From Gnetum montanum (lineage: Eukaryota > Streptophyta > Gnetopsida > Gnetales > Gnetaceae), in contig MNCI01024892.1 of the NCBI GenBank assembly GCA_015680685.1, positions 657,688 through 721,687 on the forward strand: a DNA stretch of 64,000 nt, in the 5' to 3' direction. Shown piece by piece: positions 1-11,060 of this stretch (position 1 is the stretch's first letter; every line of letters starts with the position of its first letter). A model generated the notes under the pieces. It saw nothing but the letters and a program-made list of their open reading frames with translations. It was not told where the DNA came from and searched no databases. Both the position numbers and the translations under genes were made by a program.

Positions 1-726
1 CATCTGCCAAAACCGCCTGTAGAAACCTTCAGAATCGTTGCAGCCGCACCACCGAAATCGTAACAACATATCTTGCGTTAGATGTTTCATGTGCCAGGCT
101 GAATGTCGCGCTACAGTTTGTATGGGGTTTCTGTGCACCTTGAGATCGCCTCCAACGTTTTATTCTTGTTTTGAACCAGCAAATCAGCAATGTCAACGGC
201 TGCGGTGGTGTAGAGCGAAGGCTGCGGTGATGTTTGTTGGCTTGGCCGTGATTTTACGGTGGCCATGTATTTTCCAGTATTTTCCAGTACCGCAGTCTTC
301 TTTTCCCTTCACTAATGCTGCATAATTTTTCAAAACATTCGAGGTGTTGCTGATTTTTGTTTAATTCCTGTTTTACATGAAATTTCAAATGTTGTCTTAA
401 GGATATGACCGAATTTAACAATTGGGACCTGCAACTTTGTGCCTTCCACATAAATAATATACTCCCTGCCTTATTGATTTTACTATCCTCTGATCTTTGA
501 CAAGGGAATAATCCGACACTTTCATCTTGTATCCAAAAGGCTTCAACATCAAATTTTTTTTACCAGTGAATCAATCTTAAAAAAAAAACCCATCAACCTT
601 CAACACTAAAGCTGTAATTTACTTACAACCATAGATTACTCCAATTTTGAATAAAATATTTTAACTGTTCCATGGAATGGCCAAATGTGCCAACAGGATT
701 GATTCTTCACCCAAGTCTGATGGAGT
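1..726. other. Flanking DNA left of the nested retrotransposon cluster
   Basis: No gene is supported here. The first ~300 bases contain many CpG dinucleotides, unlike the retrotransposon DNA that fills the rest of the window, so this part may have been less methylated or is younger. On the minus strand at about 545-415 a short frame reads GYKMKVSDYSLVKDQRIVK and then GVYYLCGRHKVAGPN, which loosely resembles the gag-pre-integrase segment of Ty1/copia polyproteins. The expected LWH motif does not follow, so this is only a weak suggestion. The right edge is where similarity to the gag leader of E2 begins and is uncertain by tens of bases. Confidence 0.4.
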
Positions 727-734
727 GAATTAGT

Positions 735-1680
735 AGGTGCCCTAATAATATCAAATGGTATATGCTCATCTTGATGAGTATGTATCCAACTTCACCTTCA
801 TTTTGTAGCAAGATGAACTGCTGCAGTGTCATAATATGGAGGGCATTGTGTTGCCACCAAATTGAGTTGTTCTTGCAATGTTTCACCAAACTCTTATGCA
901 TTTGGGCCTCCAGGAACTTCATGCTAAGTACATTGTGCAAGAAACTAATGCTAGGGATTATCATCCCACTGATGCACAACATCTAAGGGATCTCTAGTTA
1001 CAACAATGCTACAAATCTATGAAGGGAAAGTGGTTTAATAATTTCCCATACCTTCCATACCACAAAGACGGTGGAGAACCCTTTTCTAGGAGTTTTCTAT
1101 TTGTTGAAATCCTCTTTTTGACTTCGGTGAAGAAGATTAAAACTAGAACATACAATCCATGATCCATAATCTAGGTTCTAGTAAGAATGGATCCAGAAAA
1201 ATGGGGATCAAACGAGGTGAACTATGGCAAGGATGCAAACAAGAAACCTACTCATGATCGTGGCTAGCAAGCACTATGATGGTGTTAGTCCTCCTTCCTC
1301 TTCACCTTCATTGTCATCTTCCTCTTCTGGCTCCAATTACAACCACAAGGGGTGCAATCATAATAGAGGTGATTGACAAGATCGAGATAATCAAAGGGAC
1401 CATTAGGCAAGTCAAGACCTAGGGTATGGGTACTTAAGAGAGACCTATCACCATGAATGAAGGGGTAGCATAGGACATCATTAGCACCAGAATCAAGGCA
1501 TCGATGAGCCTTGGCTTGCTACGTAAAGCATGCTCAACATTGTAGAGGAAATGAGGATTTCCACAAGGAACATAAAGGATAATTGGATCCAAAGGCTAGA
1601 CATGAACAATATCCTTATATTCGAAGGGGGATACAACTTAGATCTACAGAACCATCTTCAAGCTTTTCAAGATGCATGTG
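735..1680 (+). pseudogene. E2 gag, N-terminal part
   Basis: Degenerate capsid-precursor sequence. A recognisable start is the block around 745-860 (QYYMVYAHLDEYVSNFTFIL), matching the first ~60 residues of gag in E3, E1 and E6. A basic Arg/His/Asp-rich stretch lies around 1260-1500. From about 1530 it enters the gag core, with WIQRLDMNNILIFEGGYNLD and then LQNHLQAFQDACV, where E1 interrupts it. Gag of this family forms the cytoplasmic virus-like particle. Several in-frame stops make it non-functional. The frame resumes after E1 at 9038. Confidence 0.75.
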
Positions 1681-2475
1681 TGATGAGCAGCGAGGTACCC
1701 CTACGCTCAACCATACGAATACGAGCATCTCACACATGATCTAGTCGAATTCCAAGGATTAAGTGTCTATGCACCTTTGTGGAATAATAATAGGTTGGTT
1801 AATCATTGTCTTGCCAAACTTACTTGTATGTCACGATTGTATGGTTAAGTAAGCTTGAGGCATATGATTTTTATGTGTTTATATATCCTACGCTAGTAAG
1901 GAGGGGGAGAGATAACTAAGTAACTAATCTAATTTAACTACTCATTAACTAATTTCTAATTACTCCTAACACTAGTATCCATTCCCACTTGCCATACCCA
2001 TCCTGAACTAATGCAACACTATTGGGATTACCAAACGCTAATCATTACTGGGTTACCAAGCGCTACACACATGCTCGAAACGGTCGTACTAAGTGTATTT
2101 AACTAAGAGAGTTGTAAGGCGAGAGAAATCATTAATTAACTAGGAAATCATTAAATAATAATTAACATTAATTAATCTATTCTGCATGCTGCAAGGTTTA
2201 TCATAAAGTTCATCTTTATTACCATACACAAAGTGTGCTTAGGTAGACAATGCTCGAATAAAGATTCATTCACTCTATGACTCCTACTATTGGCACGCAG
2301 AAATAATTCTAACTCTGGAGGGAAAAATTATAAGAGTTTGGCTAAGGGACTAACTTCTAACGTGGAAACCAAGGGTGCCACCTCTTATTTATAGGCAAGG
2401 AGGCAGGCCATGATATCAGGTATCCGACATTGCTTGGTTGATCCGATATCACAAACGCGATATCATGGTTCATCA
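1681..2475 (-). repeat. E1 3' LTR
   Basis: About 795 bp, bounded by TGATGA/TCATCA. It pairs with 8244-9032. In the first ~190 aligned bases I count 14 differences, all of them transitions. The U3 end (2411-2475) holds GATATC-type repeats. A TATA box (CTATAAATAAGAG on the minus strand) lies at about 2382-2395. Confidence 0.9.
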
Positions 2476-2488
2476 TACCCCCATGACT
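2476..2488 (-). other. E1 polypurine tract
   Basis: The minus strand reads GTCATGGGGGTA directly before the 3' LTR. This purine run primes plus-strand cDNA synthesis. The same motif precedes the 3' LTRs of E3, E8 and E9, with decayed forms in E2 and E6. Confidence 0.8.
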
Positions 2489-4328
2489 AAATGAAGACTC
2501 GTCCTTGAGTTCCTTACAAAATATTGGGAAGGTATGAGATTATTGACTAAATGACCATTGATAGTGGAATGGGGTGATAGACTCAGTGTGCCCAGTGAAC
2601 TGATCAACAATACAATATATGATAGCATTACTGTTCATGACCACAAAGGTGAACACTGTACATAAATGACATCCAACCTTATTTGGCAACTAGAAGAGAA
2701 GGAGAGAGAGAAAAGAATAAGATGTGCTACTACCAATGCCAAGATTACACCTTCCGTTGTTCATCCATAGCCATGCCACCAATCTTGCTCCTTTCGTAAA
2801 TGTTCTAGTTCCAGTCCATCTTGAGTGTTTCCTCTAGGCCTAGTCCATTGTTGTATGATTGCCATTTGCACATACCACATAGTCATAAATGAGCAAGGTA
2901 GAAAATCACAATGCAGTTGATACCTTGCCTCAATGTAAAGTGCATTGGTTGAGTTGTGGTTATGGCATATAATGATTCTAGAGATTTAACACTGGTGACT
3001 ACCTAAGGTGTAGTGTGTAGAAAAAAGTGAAAAATTTATGCCTAGTCTCCCATAAATAAGAGCAAACCTTTGGTAGCAATAGGATGGAAAAAGATAAGGA
3101 GTAAGAAATATGGAGAGAAAGTAATAATGACAACGCCAATAAAATGAATGTCATGGATGGGGATGAAACAAAAAATTATTGAGTGTAGGAACGTTTAAGG
3201 AAAAAAATTTAATAAATGCACCAAAAAGGAATGCCAGTGGGTCCTCCCCAAAGAAGGTTCATACCCTTGATGCCCTGACAGATCCACAAACCAAAGAGTT
3301 CGTAGGCTTTAGGAATGTCATTTAGAAGCAAGAGTTAAAAAATTCTCCCACAAGAACTTACCAAGGAAGAACAATGCATCAACCAAGATACGGACTAATG
3401 ATAAAACTGACAATGAGGTGAAAAATGGAAAAGAAAGGTGGAGAGGAGAGAATGGAATGGAAACCCAAGAACAAGGTTGTGTAAAGTCCCTTGTGTGTTT
3501 TATGATTTACGTGACTGAGTAGAACTCATTCCAAATCTAGGCTTAACAAACCACATTAAGTGACCTCGCATCAACACATTTGACCAACCTATCCTCTTGA
3601 AGCAACAAGAATGCCTCTACAAAAAGTCACCACCATTCAGAGAGTGAGATGGAGAACTAGGAAGCAAGAAAGGGCCTTAGTTAGAGGGAACCTTCAGGTA
3701 TGGGTAACATGTCTTTCTAGTGCCATAACCAGTGCATGTAGCCCAAGTTCATTATTATGTCTAAGGGGTGTACTTTGAATTCTCACTATTTTTTTTTGCG
3801 TGAGAACCACACCATGCAAAGGCTTATTTTTCTGTACTGAACTTCTAAAGATTTGGTGAATGGTAAGAATGGCGGAAGACCCAAGGAAAAAACATCCAAG
3901 AACTTAAGAGAATAGCTAGCACAAATGCATAGAATCACCTTAAAGTCACACCCTTTTCATCCTTTGAGTCCTTCCTTAGTTTGAGATATACCCAACCACC
4001 AATTCGTTAATAGTTTTATTAGAGAAAGGGACTATATAGTTCCAAGCCAAGGGAGACCATAGGATTTTATGGATGTATGAACGACATGGACTTATTACAT
4101 GTTTAATCAAAATAACCATACCTTAATATCAACATCATACTTCAAATGTAAAATCCAAACATTAGCAATCAATATGGTATTATTCATGCCACCATCATGA
4201 ACACTTATTGGGTGATGAAAAAAATAAAGTAATGAACGATGGTGTAAAAAAACAAGAAAGATTAATGAAATGTGCAAAACAAAAATGTGTAAAAAAAAAA
4301 TTTAGAAAGAGCTGAGGGCCTTCAATGA
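2489..4328 (-). other. E1 3' region between integrase and LTR, with intron and accessory-ORF stub
   Basis: About 1.8 kb between the integrase C-terminus and the LTR, homologous along its length to 59780-61700 (E9) and 12623-14550 (E3). No long frame is present. Near the LTR it has an intron-like segment (2866-2923) followed on the minus strand by a short decayed frame. That frame includes HLCTVFTFVVMNSNA and CIVDQFTGHTES, matching the better-kept stub in E9. A-rich runs occur near 4230-4300. Confidence 0.6.
2866..2923 (-). other. Putative intron in E1 3' region (decayed acceptor)
   Basis: On the minus strand the donor is CAAG|GTATCAAC and the 3' end reads GTATGTGCAA, so the acceptor AG of the related copies has become AA. 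Position and length (58 nt) match introns in E9, E3, E2 and E6. Confidence 0.5.
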
Positions 4329-5510
4329 TTAGCAGAGGTGGCCATCTCCCCCATGACTGAGTTGGAAGGAGGAGATCCGAAATAATGAGCAAGGTTGCCC
4401 ACCTACAGAGGTAGCATATGTTCTAGCCTTCTTAAACTCATGGAAAGGTTTTGTTTGTTGCACATTGAGTAGCAGTCTCTTATCTGGGCTCTCAAGTTTA
4501 TATATGGTCATGGCCCCTGAAGGAAAAGTTACATAGATAATGTAAGGTCCTTCCCACAGTGTTTGAAATTTGGTACGTTGTGAGACATGTGTGGGGGTTC
4601 CAATAGAGAACCTTATCTCTTGGTTGATAATTAACTTTCCTAATTTTCAGGTCATGACATTGTTTATTAAATGCTTTGTGTAACTCATTAGATGACAAGG
4701 TAGCTAGTCTATTCTCATCTGGCAAGTTAACAGTCATCAACCTTTGTTTTTGTGCTAGATGAAGGTCAAGGTTGAGGTCACATGCCGTGGCTAGTGTAGG
4801 AAGCTCAGTTTGGATAGGGAGCGTTGGAAGTTTTCCATACACTAACTCGTAGAGAAAGTAGCCTATAGGGAGTTTCCATGTGGAGTGGTAATCCCAAAGA
4901 GCATCATTTAGTTTAGTGCTCCAGTCTCACCTATACTTGCTAATGGTTTTGGTCAATATCTTAGTAATCTCACTATTGGTGACCTCGGCTTGACGATTTT
5001 CTTGGGGGTGGTATGGTGTAGTCAATTTGTGCTCAACCCCTAAGCATTGCATTAACTTCCAAAAAGTTGCACTTGTGAAGTGTGTTCCATTGTCTAAGAT
5101 AAGTGCAAGTGGCACACCAAATCTATTGACGACTTGTTGAACAAATCATGCGGTTGTAGATGATGTGCAATCTTTAACCATAGCTGCTTTAGCCCATTTT
5201 GTTAAGTAGTCTATGGCAACTATGATGTAAGCTTTTCCATTGGACATTGGTGTAATGGACCCCATGAAATCAATTCCCCAAATGTCAAAGGGTTCTAACA
5301 GTTGAATCCATTGTTGTGGATCGTCCATTCTAGTAGTCATTCCCCCATCACATTGACAGCGCTCACAAGATTGGACGAATTGATGGGTGTCCCAGAACAA
5401 GGTAGGCCAATAATACCCTACAAGTAGGATCTTGATGGTCATTTGTCTCCTTGCATAATGACCCCCACAACGGCCCTCGTGAGCATCTTAGAGAACTCTT
5501 AGCTTATCTC
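4329..5510 (-). pseudogene. E1 integrase
   Basis: Integrase joins retrotransposon cDNA to host DNA in the nucleus. Reading on the minus strand from about 5500, there is an HHCC zinc-binding domain (AHEG, GGHY, then CERCQ near 5370). The catalytic core follows with Asp in WGIDFMG (about 5260), Asp in LILDNGTHFT (about 5090), and Glu in QAEVTN exactly 35 residues later. All three catalytic residues of DD35E are present. The C-terminal part (4498-4842) has the conserved YGKLPTLPIQ and HDLKIRKVNYQP blocks. A GPYII-like segment around 4550 and a final stretch ending in VQQTKPFHE (to about 4440) complete it. A few stops and frameshifts separate the blocks, so it is probably not functional, though it is among the better preserved in the window. 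Confidence 0.85.
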
Positions 5511-5628
5511 TATTGGGAACACACCATTGAACTAAGCCATTGGGACATACTTTGTAAAGTTATCCATTGATCTCCATAAAGTACTTGGCCCTATGAAGAA
5601 ACTATTGTTTCTTCTTAAGGTCTAACTC

Positions 5629-7003
5629 TTATGGTGTTTGTTGGGTAAGTAGATAGGCAGGAATGCTACTATACCAGTTTGTCCCCATGGGTGATTGGTT
5701 ACTCACTACACTGAAAAAGAGAAACTCATCAGGGAAGTGATCAAAAATTGGATACTCATCCTCCTTGATGTCCCAGCGCAACCGAGATAAATGATTAGCA
5801 GCTACATTCTTGGTGCCTTTAAAATTGATCATCATTAAATCAAACTATTGTAGGATTACCAGCCATCATATAATACAAGGGCTTACCATTGGCTTATTCA
5901 TGAGAAACCAAATTGCACTATGATCTATGTGTATGAATACTTTGTACCCCAATACATAGTGTCTAAATTTTTCTAGTGCAAACACTACAACCATTAATTA
6001 TTTTTCTGTAGTAGTGTAGTTAAGTTGTGTACCAACTATACTTTTACTTGCACAGTGGATGTAATAAGGGAATTTATGGTCATCTAATTATGTAAGCATG
6101 ACTCCTAAGGCATAGTTGGACACATTAGTCATGACATGGAATGATTTGGACCAGTCAGGAGCTTGTAGAATGGGTGTTTCTACCAACTTCTATTTCAGAG
6201 TTTGGATAGCTAATTAGGATTCCCTGGTCCACTCAAAGGATATGTCCTTTTTCATTAACTCTATCAATGGTTTGGAAATCTTCAAAAAGTTCTCTATGAA
6301 TCTCCTATAGTAGCCAGTGTGTCCAAGGAATGATCGAATGTCTTTGACAATTTCTGGTTGATGGGTAATTCCTTGGATGACTTTGATTTTCTAAAGGTCT
6401 ACCTCTATCCCTACATGTGAGATTTTATGCCCAAGTACTACACGTTCTTGGACCATCAAATGGCATTTTTGCCAGTTGAGCCTCAAATTAGTTTCTACAC
6501 ATCTTTTTAGCACTTGCTCTAATTGGTCCAAGGCTTGATCAAAACTTACTCCATAAGTGAAGAAGTCATCCATAAAGACTTCCATACCATTTCCTATCCA
6601 CTGCTGGAATATGCTTAGAACTAAGCGTTGAAATGTTGCAGGGGCATTGCACAAGCCAAACGACATTTTTTTGTATGCAAACATTCCCCAAGGACTGGTG
6701 AACGTAGTTTTGGCTTAGTCCTCTAGGGCTATTTGTATTTGGTTGTATCCACTATATCCATTTAGAAAACTATAATAGTGATGCTCTACGATTGTGTCTA
6801 AGACTTGGTCAACAAATGGAAACAGAAAGTGATTCTTGAATGTTGCCATATTTAGTAGCCTAAAATCTATGCACACCCTCCATTTGCCTCCCTTTTTAGG
6901 GATGATTACTAAGGGGCTAACCCATTCGCTATCAGCATTGGGGTATATGAACCTAGCCTTTAGAAGCTATTTGATTTCTTATTTTACTACTTGATTTTAG
7001 CTT
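5629..7003 (-). pseudogene. E1 reverse transcriptase and RNase H
   Basis: RT copies the element RNA into DNA and RNase H removes the RNA strand. On the minus strand RT starts near 7000, with DSEWVSPLVIIPKK around 6930, then GYSGYNQIQIAL around 6745. LCNAPATFQRL (6635-6665) and the catalytic FMDDFFTYG (6555-6585) follow, and the HKISHVGIEVD block ends near 6395. RNase H occupies about 6150-5780, with YTTTEK, FALEKFRHYVLGYKVFIHID and NVAANHLSRL. The first RNase H Asp appears changed to Asn (MTNVSNYALG). Stops are scattered through both domains. The N-terminus is fused to gag by the internal deletion. Confidence 0.85.
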
Positions 7004-8111
7004 ATTTTATTAGTGTTTGTGGGAACAACTTAAGTTTTTGCCACTCATTTTCTATGTTTTGCAAGGCACACGCATCGTGAAATGCTTGTAAGTGATTTTC
7101 AGGATCAACGTTATATCCCCCTTCATATCATGGGATGTTATTCATGTCTAACCTCTTGATCCCACTATCTTTTTGATGCCTTGTTGGAACTCTCACAGCC
7201 TCGGTTATATCTAGCATGCTTTGCTTGATGAGTAGGGGTTCATCATGATCATCTCGTTCGTAGCATCTATGGTGCCTATGCGATTCCCTACCCTCCCTTC
7301 TTCTATGGCGTGATTCCCTAGAGTGCCCTCATCCTCTATCTTGGCTATCTTGTCTATGACTTCCACTTTGTTTACCCTTATCCTCACAATCTATTTCTCT
7401 ATGGCTATGTCTAGACACTAAAGGAGAGGGTGAAGAAGAAGGAGAGCCACCACCATGATGGTGTCTACTACCTTCTCTTCAGTGGTCTCTGCCTCGATTA
7501 CGATTGTGATCAGAATGCCCACCTTTTTCATGTGTCCTTGTTTCTTTTTCAGACACTTTGTGTTCATTGGTATTAGAACCTAGGTTGTGAATAGTAGAAT
7601 TAAGGTTTTGATACACAACCTCTTGGCCAAAGTCAAGGGAAGGAACATCATTATGTAGGTGACTACCTGAGGTAGGTTCATCACCCTCAATTTTGGTTAA
7701 GACTTGGGGGGTATCCTTAGACCATTTTTCCTTCAAGGACTTATGGTTTCTCTCCTATTGCAAATCCATTTGACGTTGCACTTCTATGGGATGATAGTAT
7801 CTCGAATCATAGTCCTGCGCAATGTATTCTACGTGTAAGTGTTGCATGCCTATTCGTGTGAGAGCACGAAGAAGCATACTTGGGACTGAACGGTTAGGAG
7901 GTAACACTATGTTACCTTCTAAGTCATGTCAACGCAGTTGTTTGTGTTGGTGAAGAATAAAGGTGAAGTTAGGTACATATTCATTGGGATGAATATATAC
8001 CACACGAAACTAGTAAGGGATTGGCGGATCAACGTCATGTGTATCCTGCCGCCGATTGCTTCTTGTGTTAGTCCTAGGTGGTGAAGTGCTTTTGTGCAAA
8101 GAAGAAGACAT
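7004..8111 (-). pseudogene. E1 gag, N-terminal half
   Basis: The start is placed at the ATG at 8111-8109 (minus), 114 bp inside the primer site, encoding MSSSLHKSTSPPR. This N-terminus resembles the starts of gag in E8 (MSSSHR) and E6 (MGSSHR). Residues for VVYIHPNEYVPNFTFIL and HDLEGNIVLPPNRSVPSMLL follow. A basic, charged linker (7240-7740) precedes the gag core near 7150-7010, which has NVDPENHLQAFHDACALQN and WQKLKLFPQTLIK. It then stops abruptly where protease and the rest of gag should be, joining RT near 7003. Some frames are open for up to 85 codons, so gag here is less eroded than in E2. Confidence 0.78.
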
Positions 8112-8224
8112 CTTGTCTTGTTTAGTGTGTAATATACTATTATCTTTTTCTTAAGTAATCCTAAGGGTTCATTCCAATGATGTAAATGATTTCCTAAGTT
8201 CTACTTAGTGCACAAAAAACTAAG

Positions 8225-8242
8225 TCCCTGGCAACAGTGCCA
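8225..8242 (-). promoter_or_regulatory. E1 primer-binding site (tRNA-Asp type)
   Basis: The minus strand reads TGGCACTGTTGCCAGGGA, one base inside the 5' LTR. It matches the complement of plant tRNA-Asp 3' ends except at three CpG positions, each changed to TpG or CpA. Confidence 0.8.
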
Positions 8243-8243
8243 A

Positions 8244-9032
8244 TGATGAGCGGCGAGGTACCCCTACGCTCAACCATATGAATACGAGTGTCTCACACAC
8301 GATCTAGTCAAATTCCAAGGACTAAGTGCCTATGCACCTTCGTGGAACAATAATAGGTTGGTTAATCATTATCTTGCCAAACTTACTTGTATGTCATGGT
8401 TGTATGGTTAAGTAAGCTTAAGGCATATGATTTTATCGTTTTTATGTGTTTATATATCCTACGCTAGTAAGGAGGGGGAGAGATAACTAAGTAACTAATC
8501 GAATTTAACTACTCATTAACTAAGTTCTAATTACTCCTAACACTAGTATCCTTTCCCACTTGCTGTGCACATCCTGAACCAGTGCAACACTACTGGGATT
8601 ACGAAATGCTAATAGTTACTGGGTTACCAAGCACTACACTCATGCTCAAAGCGATCGTACTGACTATATTTAACTAAGAGAGTTGTAACGTGAGAGAAAT
8701 CATTAATTACCTAGGAAAGCATTAAATAATAATTAACACTAATTAATCTATTCTACATGCTACAAGGTTTATCATAAAGTTTGTCTTTATTGTCATACAC
8801 AAAGTATGCTTAGGTACATAGTGCTTGAATAAAGATCTATTCACTCTATGACTCCTACTACGGGCATGTACAAATAATTCTAATTCTAGAGGAAAAAATG
8901 ACAAGATTTTGGCTAAGGGACTAACTTGTAATGTGGAAACCAAGGGCACTATCTCTTATTTATAGGCAAGAAGATAGGTCATGATATCGGGTATCCGACA
9001 TCGCATGGTTGTTTCGATATCGTGGTTCATCA
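8244..9032 (-). repeat. E1 5' LTR
   Basis: About 789 bp. As the 5' LTR of a minus-strand element it would hold the promoter. A TATA box (CTATAAATAAGAG) lies at about 8953-8966 on the minus strand. The LTR ends at 9032 and is followed by the target duplication ATGTG at 9033-9037. Confidence 0.9.
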
Positions 9033-9960
9033 ATGTGCCTTGTAAAAGTTAAAAAATAAGAAGCAAAAGCTTAAGTTATTTCCCAGGACACTCATTAAAG
9101 GACTAGAGAACTAGTATCAGTCCTTAGAACTAGAATCTATCAAATGGTGTAGTATAATGCTTGAACTATTCAATGAAAAATATTAGACATACTCCTGAGT
9201 GTCCAACTTAAGGAGGAAAATCTAAGAATGGAAACAAGGGATACATGAACCCTTGGATGCCATCATGGACTAGTACTATTTCTTATTGCACAGATGTCTT
9301 AACCATGGTTATTTTCAATTGGAGCAACTTCACCAAATCATAGATGAACTTCGATTAGAAATGAGGAGAACTCTTGGCATCTATGCCCAAGGGCAATTAT
9401 CAGAATTAAGAGTCCATCAGATTCAACGATTGATTGAGCAGGTAGCGAAAGAAGAAGAAGAGTTGAGAAAACATGAAAGTGCATAGGAATACAACCACAA
9501 TCCTTCCATTTGCAAGAGGAAGGTTTAATTCTATGACAATGAGGAAGAATCATCACTTAATGAGGTGTTGAATCAAAAAACCTTACTGCTTCAAAAATTT
9601 CAATCTAAAAGTTAGCCAAGGAGGATTAGTTATGGGACTCCATGAATAGCAGATTTCAAGCTATCCTAAAAATTACTTAAGATTCCAAGGAATAAGATAG
9701 TGATTGTGAGTGTAGGAGGCACAAGGAAGCTAAACGTGCCAATTAAAGAGGTAAGGGCAAGATTGTTGTAATAGAGGATGTTGTGGGAACTGAATTAGAT
9801 GATGAAAGTGGGTGTGACATCTACCATTATGAACATCCTAAGGGATGTTGCCCTATTGTGTTGCACTTACATGAGTCTAGAGTGTATGCCTTGAATCCAC
9901 GACTAGCACACAGGCAAACACCTAGAAGATTGTCTTATCCTTAACGAAATTCTAGGCAGT
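9033..9960 (+). pseudogene. E2 gag core (continued after E1)
   Basis: This segment resumes the gag frame broken at 1680. It contains the Retrotrans_gag-type core: LENWYQSLELESIKW, then MLELFNEKY, then a histidine block LLHRCLNHGYFQLEQLHQII at 9277-9340. From 9286 to 9486 a 66-codon open stretch covers RRTLGIYAQGQLSELRVHQI and a Glu/Lys-rich helix. Around 9800-9860 lies a degenerate zinc knuckle in which the second Cys is Tyr (CDIYHYEHPKGCCPI). Stops at 9484 and elsewhere make it a pseudogene. Confidence 0.8.
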
Positions 9961-10560
9961 TCCACTAGTAACAATAGTATTATAGAAGTGGAACTCCACC
10001 ACAACCATATGAGCAGTATCAACAATGGAAGTAACCACAATCATGAGTGCTGGCACCACCAAGGTAGTAATACCCTTATAGACAACCTGATCCATATGGA
10101 TATTACATTCAACAACCTTTATCTTCATGTGACTCTTCTAGTCATGTTTCTACTTTCCAATCTCATAGCTACCCTCCCAATTATTATCAAACTCATTCCG
10201 CACATGCAAGGAGAGATACCACCTTTTATCCTCATTATCCTCCTTCTGTTCTTGCAGATCTTCCTCCATCCTTGACACAACTACCACTTGCTCTATCTAT
10301 GCAAGGTGAACTCCCAGTTGAATTGCAACAACATAACACTACTAGGGTTATAAATCTACAATTGGTTCATTAACCAAGTGGTTTGAATACTTAATCAAAT
10401 AAAATATCCTCACATACACATGTAGTTGGAAACCTTGTTCCTCCATCTCTCTCTACACCTAATTCCTTTAAGTCCTCTTCAAACCAAATCCCATCTCAAA
10501 TCCATACTATTATGCTAACTCATGTTGGATCTAATTAGATTCAAGCTAGCAACCTTACCA
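9961..10560 (+). pseudogene. E2 gag C-terminal Pro/Tyr/His-rich linker
   Basis: Low-complexity sequence rich in Tyr, Pro, His, Asn and Ser, joining the zinc knuckle to protease. It is equivalent to 18050-18760 in E3 and 37040-37620 in E6. No catalytic motif is visible, frames are broken, and its role is unknown. Confidence 0.55.
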
Positions 10561-11060
10561 AGAAATTAGCTAATTTTGGAAGTCCTCTTATCTATTTGTA
10601 GATTGCTAGGAATGAACCGTGTAAAGCTATTCTTGATTTAGGTTTCGATGTCAACTTGATTTCTTATAAAATGAATACTGCATGGAACCTGCCTCCTCTC
10701 AAGAAAAGAAATATCAAATTAGAATTGACAGACTAATCCATCATAGTTCCATTGAGACTAGTGGGAGACATTGTGACCACTGTTTATGGGTGGTCTTATT
10801 CTACTGATTTCCTAGTAATCAAGTTGAAAAACTACAAAGGGGAATTTCCAATCATCATGGGAAGGACATGGCTAAGCACTGTTGATGCATGAATGAGCAT
10901 TAGAGGTCTTTCCTTGGAAATATCTAAGGAAAATGCATTTGGGAAGATTGAGAAGAAGTGAGTTCCATGTATCATGTATAGACATAGAGGGTATAATTGT
11001 GTGTAGAAAATTTGATCTTTTAAATGAGCATCCATCTCTACATGCAAGAAGTGTTCACTA
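10561..11060 (+). pseudogene. E2 aspartic protease
   Basis: Retroviral-type protease that would cleave Gag-Pol in the particle. It reads SPLIYL, then IARNEPCKAILDLG, then VNLIS (10585-10670), the DLGSSVNL-type active site of Athila/Tat elements. Further blocks are LELTD, IVPLRLVGDIVTTVYGWSY (about 10740-10800), KGEFPIIMGRTWLSTVDA (10835-10890) and LSLEISKENAFGKI. The order and length agree with E3 (17703-18150 on the other strand). Frameshifts are present. Confidence 0.72.

Larger units (their letters stand above)
1681..9032 (-). mobile_element. E1: Ty3/gypsy (Athila/Tat-like) retrotransposon with both LTRs, deletion derivative
   Basis: Complete by its ends. LTRs at 1681-2475 and 8244-9032 start TGATGA and end TCATCA, a tRNA-Asp-type primer site lies next to the right LTR, and a polypurine tract lies next to the left one. 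The target duplication ATGTG is perfect (1676-1680 and 9033-9037). It sits in gag of E2. Internal order on the minus strand is gag N-terminal half, RT, RNase H, integrase, 3' region. The second half of gag and the whole protease are missing: gag runs straight into the RT N-terminus near 7003, so the element is ~2.5 kb shorter than its relative E3. It cannot have been autonomous after that deletion. Confidence 0.92.

Noticed and set aside
38-451. Overlapping open frames of 65-95 codons on both strands
   Set aside because: No domain, no splice context, and frames on both strands overlap; length is within chance. Kept only as flanking DNA.
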